DNA from: Chloroflexota bacterium | GTDB lineage: Bacteria > Chloroflexota > Dehalococcoidia > Bin125 | Assembly: GCA_028875225.1 (NCBI GenBank) | Contig: JAPPFB010000028.1 | Location: forward strand, 18,792-82,791 | DNA length: 64,000 nt | Reading direction: 5' to 3' | Part shown: positions 25,503 to 35,130 of the stretch, one piece after another | Layout: each line of letters opens with the position of its first letter | Numbering within the stretch: the stretch's first letter is position 1 | Position numbers and translations under genes: made by a program | The notes under the pieces: model-generated | What the model was told of the DNA's origin: nothing | Databases searched by the model: none | What the model saw: only the letters and a program-made list of their open reading frames with translations

Positions 25503-25508
25503 TATGCT
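25503..25508 (+). promoter_or_regulatory. Leaderless -10 box of the swivel-domain gene
   Basis: TATGCT ends 6 nt before ATG 25515 with no ribosome binding site between. The reverse strand in the same 50-nt spacer carries TACGCT, which could serve the divergent HypE-like gene. Confidence 0.4.
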
Positions 25509-25514
25509 GAGCGT

Positions 25515-27632
25515 ATGAATGCGACGTTAGCGGAGCACGTCGGTGGAATGGCCTGGTCGGAAGATCCGCTGGGCGTCGAACTCGCGGCGCTGCGGATCGA
25601 TTTTGAAGGGGCCGCTCCTCGCTCGGTGTCGTTGCCCCGTCGCGGGCCGATCAGCATCTCTGACTACGGCGACGCCGAGACATTGACGGCGGTGCGCGAG
25701 GAACTCCTGCAGAGCGAGCGCGATCTGGGGGGACCTGCCGTACTGCGCTGGCGCGCCTACGGTTCCGGCAACATCGACGCCTCGGACGCCCGGTTAATCG
25801 ACGAACCGCTGCCCTGGGGCGGTGGACCAGGTCGCGGAATGCCCCACATACAGGGAGAACTCGACCGCTGGTCGCGGGCCAACGCCGGCGAAGTGATTCC
25901 CAACGTGATGACGCCCTTGAGCTGGTCGGTAATCGCCGACGCGCTGGATCGGGGATTCCACGCTCCCTGGGGCGACTGGACGGAGGGCCGCCGCTTTGTA
26001 GCGCTCTACGACGGCTACGCCTACTTCAACATCGGCATGATGATGGAGATCATCCAGCAACGACTGGGCCTGAGTGGAACGCATTTCCTCGAGGCCGTCG
26101 GCGGTCCGGAAGCCGCCGAAGTCGTTCGTCCCGGCGGCAACGGCCAACGATCAACAAAGATTCAATGGACCACGATGCTGGGACAACTTCCCTTTATGAT
26201 TCGCTGGCTGCGCGATCAGGACCAGTTGCCCAAAATCTGGCCCGCCGAGCGAAGCTCCTGCGAAGCGGAACGCGATCGGCTCAAGTCGCTCGATACGGCC
26301 GAGATGTCCGATCGCGAGATCTTCCGCGAGATCTCGCGCTCAAGCGCGGAAAGCGAACGTCAGACTATTTTCCTGATGCGCGCCCAGTCGGCCGTGTTCA
26401 GCGCCGCGCAGGGTCTGCTCTGGGCTACCGATCGCTGGCTCGGCTCGAACCAGCGTCAGCTCTCCCTGGGCGTCATGCAGGGATTGTCCGGGATTCGGAC
26501 CCAGGAGGGCAACATCGCGTTGCGTCGCGTGGCTCAAAGAGCATCAGAGGACGCACTGGCGACCGAGTTCATCCGAGCTGAAGACGCCCGCAGTCTCTGG
26601 GGCGCGGTCCACAGCGAACGCTTGCCGGACGAAATCGCCTGGTTGCGCGATGACCTCGATGATTTCATGGCCGAGTACGGCCACCGAGCCGCCGGAGAAC
26701 TCGAGGCAGCGGAGCCGCGTTGGGTCGAGCAACCGGAACTGATCCTCGATACCTTCCGCGACTACGTACTGCACCCCGAGCGAAACGATCCGGACGAGAT
26801 CATCGAGCGGCAACAGGCCACACGGCGTCAGGCCGAAGCGGAGATCCAGGAACGCCTCTATCGGCATCCACTGGGTCGATTGCGCTGGCGCCTGTTCCGG
26901 GCGCAGATCACGCAGGCACGCCGACTGCAACCGCTCCGCGAGAATCCGAAGTTCACGCTGCTGGAACTCTCCCTGCAGCAACGCCTGCTGTGGCGCGTGC
27001 TCGCCGATCGCTGGATCGAGCAGGGACTGATCGACGATCCCAACGACGTCTACTTCTTGCTGTTCGAGGAGCTGGCGACGCTCACCCGTCGTTCAGGCGA
27101 TCCGCTGATCGCTGCTCGGATGCGCAGCAGGATTCGCCGAAGACGATTGCAGTTCGAGGAGTGGAAGAAATCGCAGGCGCCGCCGCTGCGAGATCGCTAT
27201 GGCGACCCCATCGTCAGCGCCAATGGCCAGGCGCCGAGTATGGCCACTGCGGAAGCACAGAGTGATGACTCCGGCCCGGAGGCAGAACCGGATGCGGCAC
27301 TGCCGCTGACCTTGCGGGGCATCGCCGCGTCAACCGGCGAGGCAGAAGGCAGAGCCCACGTCGCCGACAACCCCGTCACTGGCCGGGAACTGAGCCCGGG
27401 ACAGATCCTCGTCGCTCGCTTCACCGACCCCGGCTGGACGCCGATCTTCCCGCTCGCCGCCGCCGTCGTCACTGAGATCGGCGGAGTATTGAGCCACGGA
27501 GCAATCGTGGCGCGCGAGTTCGGCATTCCCGCGGTCGTCAATGTGCAACAGGCGACCCAACAGATCCATACCGGAGACCTGCTCCGCGTCGACGGCTCCA
27601 ACGGCCAGGTGACCATCGTCGAGCGAGCCTAG
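25515..27632 (+). CDS. PEP-utilising/phosphohistidine swivel-domain protein without ATP-grasp domain
   Basis: A 705-residue protein. The middle (from ELDRWSRANAGEV to ~560) resembles the substrate-binding part of rifampin-phosphotransferase-like and PEP-synthase-like proteins, with a MTPLSWSV motif near residues 136-143. The C-terminal ~90 residues are the swivel domain with the phosphorylatable His in GGVLSHGAIVAREFGIPAVV (quoted in part, His about 661). The usual N-terminal ATP-grasp domain is absent; in its place are ~95 residues without resemblance to it. It may therefore work with a separate kinase or have lost catalysis. Function otherwise unknown. Confidence 0.7.
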   Translation: MNATLAEHVGGMAWSEDPLGVELAALRIDFEGAAPRSVSLPRRGPISISDYGDAETLTAVREELLQSERDLGGPAVLRWRAYGSGNIDASDARLIDEPLPWGGGPGRGMPHIQGELDRWSRANAGEVIPNVMTPLSWSVIADALDRGFHAPWGDWTEGRRFVALYDGYAYFNIGMMMEIIQQRLGLSGTHFLEAVGGPEAAEVVRPGGNGQRSTKIQWTTMLGQLPFMIRWLRDQDQLPKIWPAERSSCEAERDRLKSLDTAEMSDREIFREISRSSAESERQTIFLMRAQSAVFSAAQGLLWATDRWLGSNQRQLSLGVMQGLSGIRTQEGNIALRRVAQRASEDALATEFIRAEDARSLWGAVHSERLPDEIAWLRDDLDDFMAEYGHRAAGELEAAEPRWVEQPELILDTFRDYVLHPERNDPDEIIERQQATRRQAEAEIQERLYRHPLGRLRWRLFRAQITQARRLQPLRENPKFTLLELSLQQRLLWRVLADRWIEQGLIDDPNDVYFLLFEELATLTRRSGDPLIAARMRSRIRRRRLQFEEWKKSQAPPLRDRYGDPIVSANGQAPSMATAEAQSDDSGPEAEPDAALPLTLRGIAASTGEAEGRAHVADNPVTGRELSPGQILVARFTDPGWTPIFPLAAAVVTEIGGVLSHGAIVAREFGIPAVVNVQQATQQIHTGDLLRVDGSNGQVTIVERA

Positions 27633-27721
27633 CCGCCCGACAGCGTCGCCTGTCCCTCAGCACGGGCAATCAACCAGGCAATCGCGCTCGGGCCCGCAGC
27701 TGACCAGAAGACCGCGGTCGA

Positions 27722-28651
27722 CTAAATCAACGGCGGCGACGGTTCAATCAGCGCTCTGCTCTGTCCATCCACCAACAGCGGCATGTAATCCCAGCCTGCG
27801 ACCAACAACGGATCGATCCCCCGCAGCGCCGTCGTGACCAGTTCTCGGTCCAGACTGTTGGCCAGGGTGATCATCGCCGCGATCCGGAACCCGGCCGTTT
27901 CCCAGATCGCCTCCTCAGCCTCGCGAAGGGAGCGCCGCATCAATCGACGCACGGTGCGGCCATCTGCGACCGATGTCGGCGGGGCGCAGATGACAATCGG
28001 CTCTTCAACGCCGTCGATTCGCTGAATCCGCCAGGTGTCCTCGCCCTGGACCGTCGTCGCCGAGCCCTCCTTGCGGATGCCATTGGCCACAAGGACGAGG
28101 AAGTCAACCATCTGTGTGACCTTCTGTTCATCATCGGGCAAACGGTGCACATTGGATGAGTCGAGCTGATACTCGCCCATCACCTGGTTGGTGAAGCGAG
28201 CCCACTGCTGCGACAGCCCACCGAGCACGCTCATGTAGGAGCCGTCGCTGCCGGTCTTGCGCACGGCGACGTCGACCTTGAACGTCACCTCGCCCTTCTC
28301 GCCAACCTCCAGCGAGCGTGCGGCGTCAGCAACCTGTCCAGCCGCGTGGTCCGCATCATCCGGAAGCGGTGCGCCGGGAGGCACCCAGAGCGCCACGTCA
28401 CGCGCGCCATAGGCGTGCAACCGCTCTTCCAGTTCCACCTTGCGAGCCAGCGTCGCGCCATCAGCCTCGAGCGCCGAGAGGTCGAACAGGGGACAGGCTG
28501 CGATGACGCCAACAGCGTTATTCGCGTTGAATGTTGCCGTCAATGAGTTCGCGGCCGGAGGCTCGAACGACACCTCCGATGCGCCAGTTGCGGTCAGAGC
28601 GTCGCGTGCCATCGTCGCCGCGAGCAGCGTCAACTGTCGGCGTGGATCCAT
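27722..28651 (-). CDS. Hypothetical protein, 309 aa
   Basis: I do not recognise the family. The product is soluble, with no signal peptide or membrane segment, and has a mixed alpha/beta composition with few cysteines. A strand-rich middle (GEVTFKVDVAVRK) and an Arg-rich helical C-terminal third (VRRLMRRSLREAEEAIWE) stand out. ATG 28651 lies 7 nt after a TACGCT box. It is 40 nt upstream of the CNT transporter on the same strand, so co-transcription is possible. Confidence 0.55.
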   Translation of the reverse strand: MDPRRQLTLLAATMARDALTATGASEVSFEPPAANSLTATFNANNAVGVIAACPLFDLSALEADGATLARKVELEERLHAYGARDVALWVPPGAPLPDDADHAAGQVADAARSLEVGEKGEVTFKVDVAVRKTGSDGSYMSVLGGLSQQWARFTNQVMGEYQLDSSNVHRLPDDEQKVTQMVDFLVLVANGIRKEGSATTVQGEDTWRIQRIDGVEEPIVICAPPTSVADGRTVRRLMRRSLREAEEAIWETAGFRIAAMITLANSLDRELVTTALRGIDPLLVAGWDYMPLLVDGQSRALIEPSPPLI

Positions 28652-28658
28652 GGCCCGC

Positions 28659-28664
28659 AGCGTA
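28659..28664 (-). promoter_or_regulatory. Leaderless -10 box of the 309-aa hypothetical gene
   Basis: TACGCT on the minus strand ends 7 nt before ATG 28651. Confidence 0.35.
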
Positions 28665-28691
28665 TCGCAGGCCGGGACCCGTCCAGGCGGG

Positions 28692-29954
28692 CTACCAGAA
28701 GAGCAGACCCGCGATCGCCCCGGTCATACAGGTCGCCATCGTTCCCGCCATGATCGACTTGAGACCCAGTCGAGCCAGCTCCCCACGCCGCTCCGGCACG
28801 ATCGCGGCCAGTCCTCCGAGCATGATCCCGACGCTGCCAAAATTGGCGAAGCCACACACGGCGTACGTCATGATCAGGGCGCTCTTTTCGGTCAGCGCGC
28901 CCTCCGGCAGGTTGGACATGTCGATGTAGGCGACCAGCTCATTGAGGACCACCTTCGTACCCAGCAACTGTCCGGCTTCGACCGCGTCGGACCAGGGGAT
29001 GCCCAACACCCAGACGACGGGTGCAAACACCCAGCCAAAGATGCGCTGCAAGGTGAGGTCTGCGCCGCCAACCTCGGGAAACGCGCCGAACACGATGTTG
29101 GTCAACTCCACCAGCGCGACGAACACGATCAGCATGCCGACGATGTACGCAAACAGGCGCAGCCCGTCAATCGTGCCGCGGGTCAGCGCGTCGATGCCGT
29201 TGTCATAGAGCTGCGCGAACTCGACTCGAGTCTCGTCGGCCGCATCGTCGCCGCGCGGGATCAGGATCAGCGCAATCACCACCGCCGCCGGTGCGCTGAT
29301 GATCGACGCAGTCAGCAGATGCCCGGCAGGATCGGGAATGATGCCGTCGAGGATCACGGAGAACAGCACGAACACCGTGCCGGCAATCGTCGCCATGCCG
29401 CCGGTCATGACGATGAACAGGTCGGAGCGGCTCATGGTTTGCAGATAGGGGCGAACGAGCAGGGGCGCCTCGACCATTCCGATGAAGACGTTGGCGGCGG
29501 TCGAAAAACTGGCCGCGCCGCTGATGTTCAGGCTCCTGCTCAAGATGAACGCGAATCCGCGAACCACCAGTGGCAACACCCGGTAGTGGTACAGCACCGC
29601 CGACAGCGCCCCAATGAAGATGACTAGGGGCAGCGACCGGAAGGCGAACACGAACGCCGCGCCCGGATATGACTCCTCAAACGGCAACGATCCACCGCCG
29701 AGATAGCCAAACACCAGAGTCGTGCCCGCCTCCGTCGAGCGCACCAGGGCGTCGACACCATCGCCGATCCATTCGAACACGATCTGAGAGCCGGGCAGCT
29801 TGATCAGCAGCGCGGCCAGAGCGATCTGGACGACCAGTCCGGCCGCCGCCGTCCGCCAGGGAAACGCCCGCCGATTCTCACTCAACACCCAGGCCGCGCC
29901 GACGATCAGCAGAATCCCCAGCACTGCCTGGAAGTAGAGCATCCGCGCCTTCAC
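28692..29954 (-). CDS. Concentrative nucleoside transporter (CNT/NupC family)
   Basis: A 420-residue membrane protein with about ten hydrophobic helices. The CNT signatures are visible: GxxNIxGAASFSTAANVFIG around residues 145-162 (partly quoted), VRPYLQTMSRSDLF, MTGGMATIAGTV, and near the C-terminus GTKVVLNELVAY and YAVCGFANFGSVGI. It imports nucleosides by ion symport. The 5' end has GTG 29954 and an ATG four codons later (29942) preceded by GGTGAAGG; either start is possible. Confidence 0.9.
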   Translation of the reverse strand: MKARMLYFQAVLGILLIVGAAWVLSENRRAFPWRTAAAGLVVQIALAALLIKLPGSQIVFEWIGDGVDALVRSTEAGTTLVFGYLGGGSLPFEESYPGAAFVFAFRSLPLVIFIGALSAVLYHYRVLPLVVRGFAFILSRSLNISGAASFSTAANVFIGMVEAPLLVRPYLQTMSRSDLFIVMTGGMATIAGTVFVLFSVILDGIIPDPAGHLLTASIISAPAAVVIALILIPRGDDAADETRVEFAQLYDNGIDALTRGTIDGLRLFAYIVGMLIVFVALVELTNIVFGAFPEVGGADLTLQRIFGWVFAPVVWVLGIPWSDAVEAGQLLGTKVVLNELVAYIDMSNLPEGALTEKSALIMTYAVCGFANFGSVGIMLGGLAAIVPERRGELARLGLKSIMAGTMATCMTGAIAGLLFW

Positions 29955-30034
29955 CCTCGCGTTGAGAACCCGGCGTTGCGTAATCTAGCGCAGGCGATCG
30001 CCGACGCCGGCGAGCATCGGGGCAAAACGTTCGG

Positions 30035-31402
30035 CTACTCGGGCAACCACACAATGATCGTCGTGCCCACGCCCAGCTCACTGTCTGCCGCGATTCGCCC
30101 ACCGTGCGCTCTGACGATTTCGCGGGAGATCGCGAGTCCCAGTCCGGCGCCAGGACCGGTTCGCGACTCCGGCTGCCAGAACCGATCAAACAGCCGCGCC
30201 AGATCCTCGGGCGCGATTCCCTCGCCGGTGTCGCGAACACTGAGTTGCAGCCCATCGTCTTCACGCCGCGCCGAGACCGTGATCGAGCCCTCGCGCGTGT
30301 GCCCCAGCGCATTCTCGACCAGGTTGTTCAACACCTGCACCAGGCGGTCGTAGTCGGCGTCCACTGTTGGCACCGTTGGAGAGATCTCGAGTCGTAGGTC
30401 GATTCCCTGCTCCCGGGCTCGAGCAGCAAACATTGATTCGAGGTAACCGAACAGTTCATCCAGATCGATCGGCGACCTCTGCAAACGGGACTGTCCCGCC
30501 TCCAGGCGCGAGAGATCCAGCAGCTGCTCGATCATGCGCAACATTCGCTGAGTTTCAACGTGGATCACCTCAAGCGACGACGCCCGCCGTTCCGGGTCGG
30601 TAACGGTGCCGTCGCGCAACGCCTCGACGAATCCGCGAATTGAGGTCAACGGCGTTCTCAGTTCGTGCGAGACGTCGGCGATGAACCCGCGCATCGCGCG
30701 CTCGTTGTCGGAGACGCGGTCGGCCATGGCATTGAATGCCGACGCCAGTTCGCGCACCTGTGTCGGGCCCGTCTCGGCAGCGCGCATGTCGTAGCGGTCG
30801 GGCCCGAATCGGCGCACCACGCCGGTCAGGGCTTCGAGCGGTCGCATCAGCTGACGCGACAGCAGCATCGCAATCAGGACCGCCGCCGCCAGTCCAGCGA
30901 GAGCGGAGACGATCAGGCGGCCGACCAGTTCATCGAGCGAGCCGAAACTGCGGTCGTCGCCAAACGTGACGGCCATCAACACGCCGCTGGCGCCTCGGCT
31001 GGTGGAGGTCGGTGGAGTCAGCACTCTGACCAACGACGGCCGCCAATCGCCTCCAATGTGCAGTTTGGTGTCGAACCAGCCGGTGGCGTCGGCGTGGTTC
31101 GCAATGTCGGCGTAGCCGATGTCCGCCCGTCCATCCTTGAGTCCTCGCGCTGGCTCGAACCCCTGGATCACGCGACCCTCGCCATCAGTCAGAATCACGA
31201 TCAGACCGGCGTGCTCGGCCTGTTCGCGGATCAGCGTGACGATTTCTGCCCGGCCATAATCGGCCGCGCGACGCAGGATCCGCACAATCTCGACACTCAA
31301 CGCATTGCCGGCCGTGCGCAACTCCGACCGGTCGATGTCGTCGCGATATCCGCCAAACAGGGAAAAGAACACGACAGCGGAAACAGTCACCATGACCAGC
31401 AC
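30035..31402 (-). CDS. Membrane sensor histidine kinase
   Basis: A 455-residue kinase with an N-terminal membrane helix, a ~120-residue extracytoplasmic sensor region, a second membrane helix (about residues 160-180), a HAMP-like segment, an H-box (DVSHELRTPLTSIRG) with the phosphorylated His near residue 245, and an ATPase domain with N-box (NNLVENALGH) and G-box (DTGEGIAPED, GAGLGLAIS). The annotated GTG start cuts into the first membrane helix, so the true start may lie further upstream. It lies downstream of the response regulator on the same strand. Confidence 0.88.
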   Translation of the reverse strand: MLVMVTVSAVVFFSLFGGYRDDIDRSELRTAGNALSVEIVRILRRAADYGRAEIVTLIREQAEHAGLIVILTDGEGRVIQGFEPARGLKDGRADIGYADIANHADATGWFDTKLHIGGDWRPSLVRVLTPPTSTSRGASGVLMAVTFGDDRSFGSLDELVGRLIVSALAGLAAAVLIAMLLSRQLMRPLEALTGVVRRFGPDRYDMRAAETGPTQVRELASAFNAMADRVSDNERAMRGFIADVSHELRTPLTSIRGFVEALRDGTVTDPERRASSLEVIHVETQRMLRMIEQLLDLSRLEAGQSRLQRSPIDLDELFGYLESMFAARAREQGIDLRLEISPTVPTVDADYDRLVQVLNNLVENALGHTREGSITVSARREDDGLQLSVRDTGEGIAPEDLARLFDRFWQPESRTGPGAGLGLAISREIVRAHGGRIAADSELGVGTTIIVWLPE

Positions 31403-31700
31403 GATCCCGGCGAAGCCGGCGAAGAGCCTGAGTCCGTATCCGCCGGTCAGGATGTGGCACTTCCTCTCGAACTACCCGCGCCATGACTCACATCGAACAG
31501 GACGCTGCCTGGAGTGTTCGGGCGACGAATTTCGAGCGGGATGGGCTGAGTCGCTGTGCCGGGCTGGGGAACGTTCGATTTGGTGTTCAGATTTGTCCAG
31601 ATTCGTCTGGATTGGTCCGGTTCCTTCCCTCTTAGTCCAGCAGGATCCGCGTGATTCCGCGTGATTCCGCGTGTGTCCCGTGCGGGACCTGGGCCCGGCT
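31403..31700 (-). other. 298-nt spacer between response regulator and kinase genes
   Basis: No gene is supported here. The spacer contains a short direct repeat, CCGCGTGATT repeated twice and followed by CCGCGTG (about 31648-31676), and further AT-richer sequence. Either the kinase has its own promoter here, or part of its N-terminus reaches into the right-hand side of this region. Confidence 0.5.
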
Positions 31701-32453
31701 TCAGTTCGAGGCGGAACCATCGGTCTCCACCAGTTTGTAGCCGACGCCCCTGACCGTGACGATGGCCACGCCGGGGTCGTCGTTGTCGGGAGCGAGTTTG
31801 CGGCGGAGCTGATTGACGTGTACATCGACCGTGCGGGTTTCACCGAAGTACTCGTAGCCCCAGACCTGCTCGAGCAGCTGCTCTCGTGTCAATACGATGC
31901 CGCAATACTCGGCCAGTTGCTTGAGCAGTTCGAACTCCTTGTTGCGCAGCTTGAGGGCGCGGCCCGAGAGTGTCGCCTCTCGGCGATCCCAGTCGAGCCG
32001 TAGCGGTCCGACCTCGATCCGACCGCGAGATCCGCGCGCCGCGCTCGTTGTCCCCGACCCGGACGCGCGGCGCAGGATCGCCTTGACCCGGGCCGTCAGC
32101 TCGCGGGGATGGAACGGCTTGCCCAGATAGTCATCCGCGCCGAGCTCCAGGCCAACGATCCGGTCAACGTCTTCGGAACGGGCCGTCAACATCAGGATCG
32201 GCACTTCGCCGATGGAACCGGCGTCGGCCCGCAGTTCGCGCGTGACCTCATAGCCCGATTTCCTGGGCAGCATCAAGTCGAGCACAATCAGATCGGGACT
32301 GTGTTCGCGCGCGACCGACAGCGCCGATTCGCCGTCTTCGGCGCTGATCACAGCGAATCCCTCGCGTTCGAGATAGAGCGAACAGAGCTCGCGGATGTTC
32401 GCTTCGTCATCGACCACCAATACGGTCTTGGCGCTGCTGTCACTCGCTGGCAC
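31701..32453 (-). CDS. OmpR/PhoB-type response regulator
   Basis: A 250-residue DNA-binding regulator. The receiver domain has acidic residues DD (15-16), the phosphorylated Asp59 in IVLDLMLP, and Lys112 in LGKPF. The C-terminal winged helix ends with the typical VTVRGVGYKL strand pair and contains WGYEYFGETRTVDVHV. The start is GTG 32453 with GGAAGGGG upstream; a TTG twelve codons earlier is possible. It is the first gene of a two-component system with the kinase at 30035-31402. Confidence 0.9.
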   Translation of the reverse strand: MPASDSSAKTVLVVDDEANIRELCSLYLEREGFAVISAEDGESALSVAREHSPDLIVLDLMLPRKSGYEVTRELRADAGSIGEVPILMLTARSEDVDRIVGLELGADDYLGKPFHPRELTARVKAILRRASGSGTTSAARGSRGRIEVGPLRLDWDRREATLSGRALKLRNKEFELLKQLAEYCGIVLTREQLLEQVWGYEYFGETRTVDVHVNQLRRKLAPDNDDPGVAIVTVRGVGYKLVETDGSASN

Positions 32454-32583
32454 GACCTCGATCCCCTTCCCTGCAATCAACAGTCTCAAGGTCGAGGGTA
32501 CGCAGCCGCATCAGGCCAGGGTCAGGCCTGGGTCAGCGTTGAGTAAACCGGGATGAAGTGGGTTGCGGGAACGACCGCAGGAA

Positions 32584-32796
32584 TCAGCGAGGCATGCGCG
32601 GACGGCGAGTCTTGACCATCGCCCGTCGGCGACGACGCGCGGCTCGGCGCTCCGCCTGGCGCTGCTTCTCGCGATTACTGATGAATCGACGCCGCCGTCT
32701 CGCCTCCTGCAGCACGCCGTCGCGCTGCACCATTTTGTTGAAGCGACGGATCAGGGCCTCGGGACTCTCCTGATCCTTGCGGGTCACCAGTAGCAT
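32584..32796 (-). CDS. rpsU: 30S ribosomal protein bS21
   Basis: A 70-residue basic protein beginning MLLVTRKDQESPEALIRRFN, the conserved N-terminus of bS21, which binds the small-subunit platform near the 3' end of 16S rRNA and promotes initiation. The C-terminal half is Arg-rich, as usual. A GAGGAA lies about 9 nt upstream of the ATG. Confidence 0.93.
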   Translation of the reverse strand: MLLVTRKDQESPEALIRRFNKMVQRDGVLQEARRRRRFISNREKQRQAERRAARRRRRAMVKTRRPRMPR

Positions 32797-33237
32797 GTGC
32801 GCTCAGTTCCTCTAGTCCGGCAAGTCTCGGTTTCGCGCAATCAGCCCTCAGGTTAGCAGCACAACTGACTCGCATGGCTCTGACCAGGTGCCCATTTGAC
32901 GGCAACTGCCTCGACTGCAATCGACAACACGATGATTGTCCGGCTTATGCCGCTCTTCCCAGCCGGCGTTTCGGGATCGGCGACCGTGCAACCGGCGTGG
33001 GATGGTTGTTTGAGCTCGACCTGGTTCTCGTGTGGGATTCCAGGCCCATCATCTGCCGACGTCCACGCCGCTTCCAGTTCGACATGGGTCTGCTTGACCT
33101 CTGCTTCACGTTTGTCACGACATGGTTCATGATTTGCCTCTTCGAATCAGACTCCTGCCGATGCCGGCCTTCGAACCGAGTCAAGGTCAGCGTCATCAGT
33201 GGCCGCTTCAAAATCGGGACAGCTGCTGACGTCTCTC
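32797..33237. other. 441-nt AT-richer stretch without a supported gene
   Basis: Open frames on both strands here have atypical third-position composition and no family resemblance. On the minus strand, a frame without a start or obvious ribosome binding site is interrupted by TGA near 33150 and ends with a hydrophobic segment followed by TAA near 32860. It could be a decayed small membrane protein. The lower GC content than flanking genes suggests noncoding or decaying DNA. Confidence 0.45.
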
Positions 33238-34044
33238 CTATTGAAGCGACCGACCTCGCCTCCGGCGGATCGCAACCAACGAGCCGACAGCGATCGCGCT
33301 GAGCAATGCAATCATTGCGGCCACCACTGACCAGTTGGCCCCTGCTTCTGCCTTGTCCAGACCGCCGGAGCCGGTTCTGGGCGCATTCGGTCGCTGACGT
33401 TCCGGAGCCGCTTCCGTTTGCGACGAATCTTCGGTCTCATCGAGTTCGTCGCCGTCGGACCCTTCCTGCATCTGGTCGTCGACGGGCTCTGAGTCAGACG
33501 GTTCGGCCTGGCTCTGCATCAGGTCTTCCGACTCGTCCTGATCGTCGGGCTCCCGTTCGGCCGCCTTCTCAGCCACCGCAACGGCGTCCTCGGACGGCAC
33601 CGCGTTTGCCGACGACAGAGTCAGCCGCACCTGGATGTCACCACATCCTTTCGGATACATGAACTCCTCCGTCACGACGGACGCGGCGTGACGCTGGCTG
33701 TCGACCACAAACACCACCTTGCAGTCGCCGATCGCCGGCTTGCTGACATCGTGCTTGAAGGTGAAGAAGAAGCCGTTTTCCTGAACCTGAGCCGGCTTAA
33801 CCGCTTCGCCGTTGAGAATCGGCGTGATCGTGTCACCAGACTGCAGCGGCTCGCCGTCAATCGTCACGTCGCGCGCATAGCCGAAGAACTGGAAGTAGTA
33901 GCGATCCGGATTTTGCGACGTGTCCGGATCGTTCTGCGCCTGGGCGCCAGCAGCTACCAGCCAGAGTCCGGCCCACGCGACGACCGCGGCGATCACGAGG
34001 CGCGGCAGTACTGCCCGAATGCGCCGGCCACGGCCTCGAGACAT
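33238..34044 (-). CDS. Surface protein A with 'PRTGSGGL' C-terminal anchor motif
   Basis: A 268-residue secreted protein. A basic N-terminus and hydrophobic helix ending AGAQA form a signal peptide. The globular part (residues ~38-135) has YYFQFFGYARDVTIDGEPL and paired Cys, and resembles the neighbouring gene's domain. Then comes a Glu/Asp/Ser/Gln-rich linker (~145-215), the motif PRTGSGGL, a membrane helix and a RRRRGR tail. This is the layout of C-terminal sorting signals. AAGGA precedes ATG 34044; an upstream in-frame start would bury the signal peptide. Confidence 0.7.
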   Translation of the reverse strand: MSRGRGRRIRAVLPRLVIAAVVAWAGLWLVAAGAQAQNDPDTSQNPDRYYFQFFGYARDVTIDGEPLQSGDTITPILNGEAVKPAQVQENGFFFTFKHDVSKPAIGDCKVVFVVDSQRHAASVVTEEFMYPKGCGDIQVRLTLSSANAVPSEDAVAVAEKAAEREPDDQDESEDLMQSQAEPSDSEPVDDQMQEGSDGDELDETEDSSQTEAAPERQRPNAPRTGSGGLDKAEAGANWSVVAAMIALLSAIAVGSLVAIRRRRGRSLQ

Positions 34045-34132
34045 CTCTTCGTCCTTTCCGCAGCGCGTGTCGCTCGCAACAGCGCTGCGCCCGTCCCGAA
34101 CCCGGGAGTATGCGGGATCGGAAGTCGTCCTG

Positions 34133-34840
34133 TTAATCCGCACTGTTGGTGCGTCCACTCATCAGCAGCGCCAGGATTGCGACGCCAAAGGTCAGCAACG
34201 CGGTAATCGCCGCCGCACGCGGCCAGTTGGTCGGTTCCGGGGCGTCGAGCACGCCGCCGGTTCCGGTTCTGGGCGTTGCCGGTCGGACAAGCCGTTGAGA
34301 CTGCTCGGTCGCCTCGCCCGCGTCTTCATCTGTCGTCGCGGCACTGTCGCCATTGGAGGCTCCGGTCGGTTGTGAGCTGCCATCGCCGCTCTCGGTCGGC
34401 GATTCACCGGCATCCGGATCGCCCTGCTCACCGTCGTCCGCTGCGACTGTCGATTCGCGCGAATCTGCTGCACCGCCTTCGCTGACCAGCGCCAGGCGCA
34501 ATCTCAGATCACCACAATCCCATTCATACGGAGCGCGGAGACCGTCCACGACGAACGTCACATCACACGAGTCGGGATTCAGATCGCCTGTGCTCACGTC
34601 CAGGATCCACGCCCCCGCCTGGTTGACGGTGGTACTGGCGACCTCTTCGTCGCCGACCATCGCCGCAATCACGGTACCCGGCCCGACGGCCTCGCCATCG
34701 ATCGTGATGTCGCCGCTGAATCCGAAGAATCTCAGAATCGGATCAGACGCCTGCGCGGACGTCAACAGGCCACTGATCAGCACGATCGTCAGAGCCGACC
34801 AGACCACGATCCATCGCCGTCCAGCGGCCGCGACCTGCAT
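34133..34840 (-). CDS. Surface protein B with 'PRTGTGGV' C-terminal anchor motif
   Basis: A 235-residue relative of surface protein A. Signal peptide ends near AQA (SAQASD). The globular domain includes FFGFSGDITIDGEAV and CDVTFVVDG with two or three Cys. A low-complexity Ser/Glu/Asp/Gly linker is followed by PRTGTGGV, a membrane helix, and a short tail. The start is ATG 34840 with GAGAGGA upstream. The two genes are tandem, 88 nt apart, on the same strand. Confidence 0.7.
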   Translation of the reverse strand: MQVAAAGRRWIVVWSALTIVLISGLLTSAQASDPILRFFGFSGDITIDGEAVGPGTVIAAMVGDEEVASTTVNQAGAWILDVSTGDLNPDSCDVTFVVDGLRAPYEWDCGDLRLRLALVSEGGAADSRESTVAADDGEQGDPDAGESPTESGDGSSQPTGASNGDSAATTDEDAGEATEQSQRLVRPATPRTGTGGVLDAPEPTNWPRAAAITALLTFGVAILALLMSGRTNSAD

Positions 34841-35130
34841 CAATGCGTCCTCTCGCGAAGCACTGTCTGCACTTTGCGTCCTGAGGACGAGGGCAAGCAA
34901 CCGGCGCATTACGCGCGGCGACGAGGCTTTACGCAGCCTCAACAATCATGAGCGCTCGGGGCGCGCAGAACCCGCAGCAATGTTCATGTTGTGAGGCCGC
35001 GACCAGGGATCAGGGCTCAGAACGTCAGAGAATCGTGATCACCGGGCAGGGCACAGCGCACCACCGTTCAGCAGCAACAGCGGAGACCGACCAGCAGACT
35101 GAGGCTGGCAGACCGAGGCCAGCAGCGACC

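Noticed and set aside
32874..33302. Plus-strand 142-residue frame with several Cys
   Set aside because: Atypical codon use, no ribosome binding site, and overlaps the 3' end of a well-supported surface protein gene.
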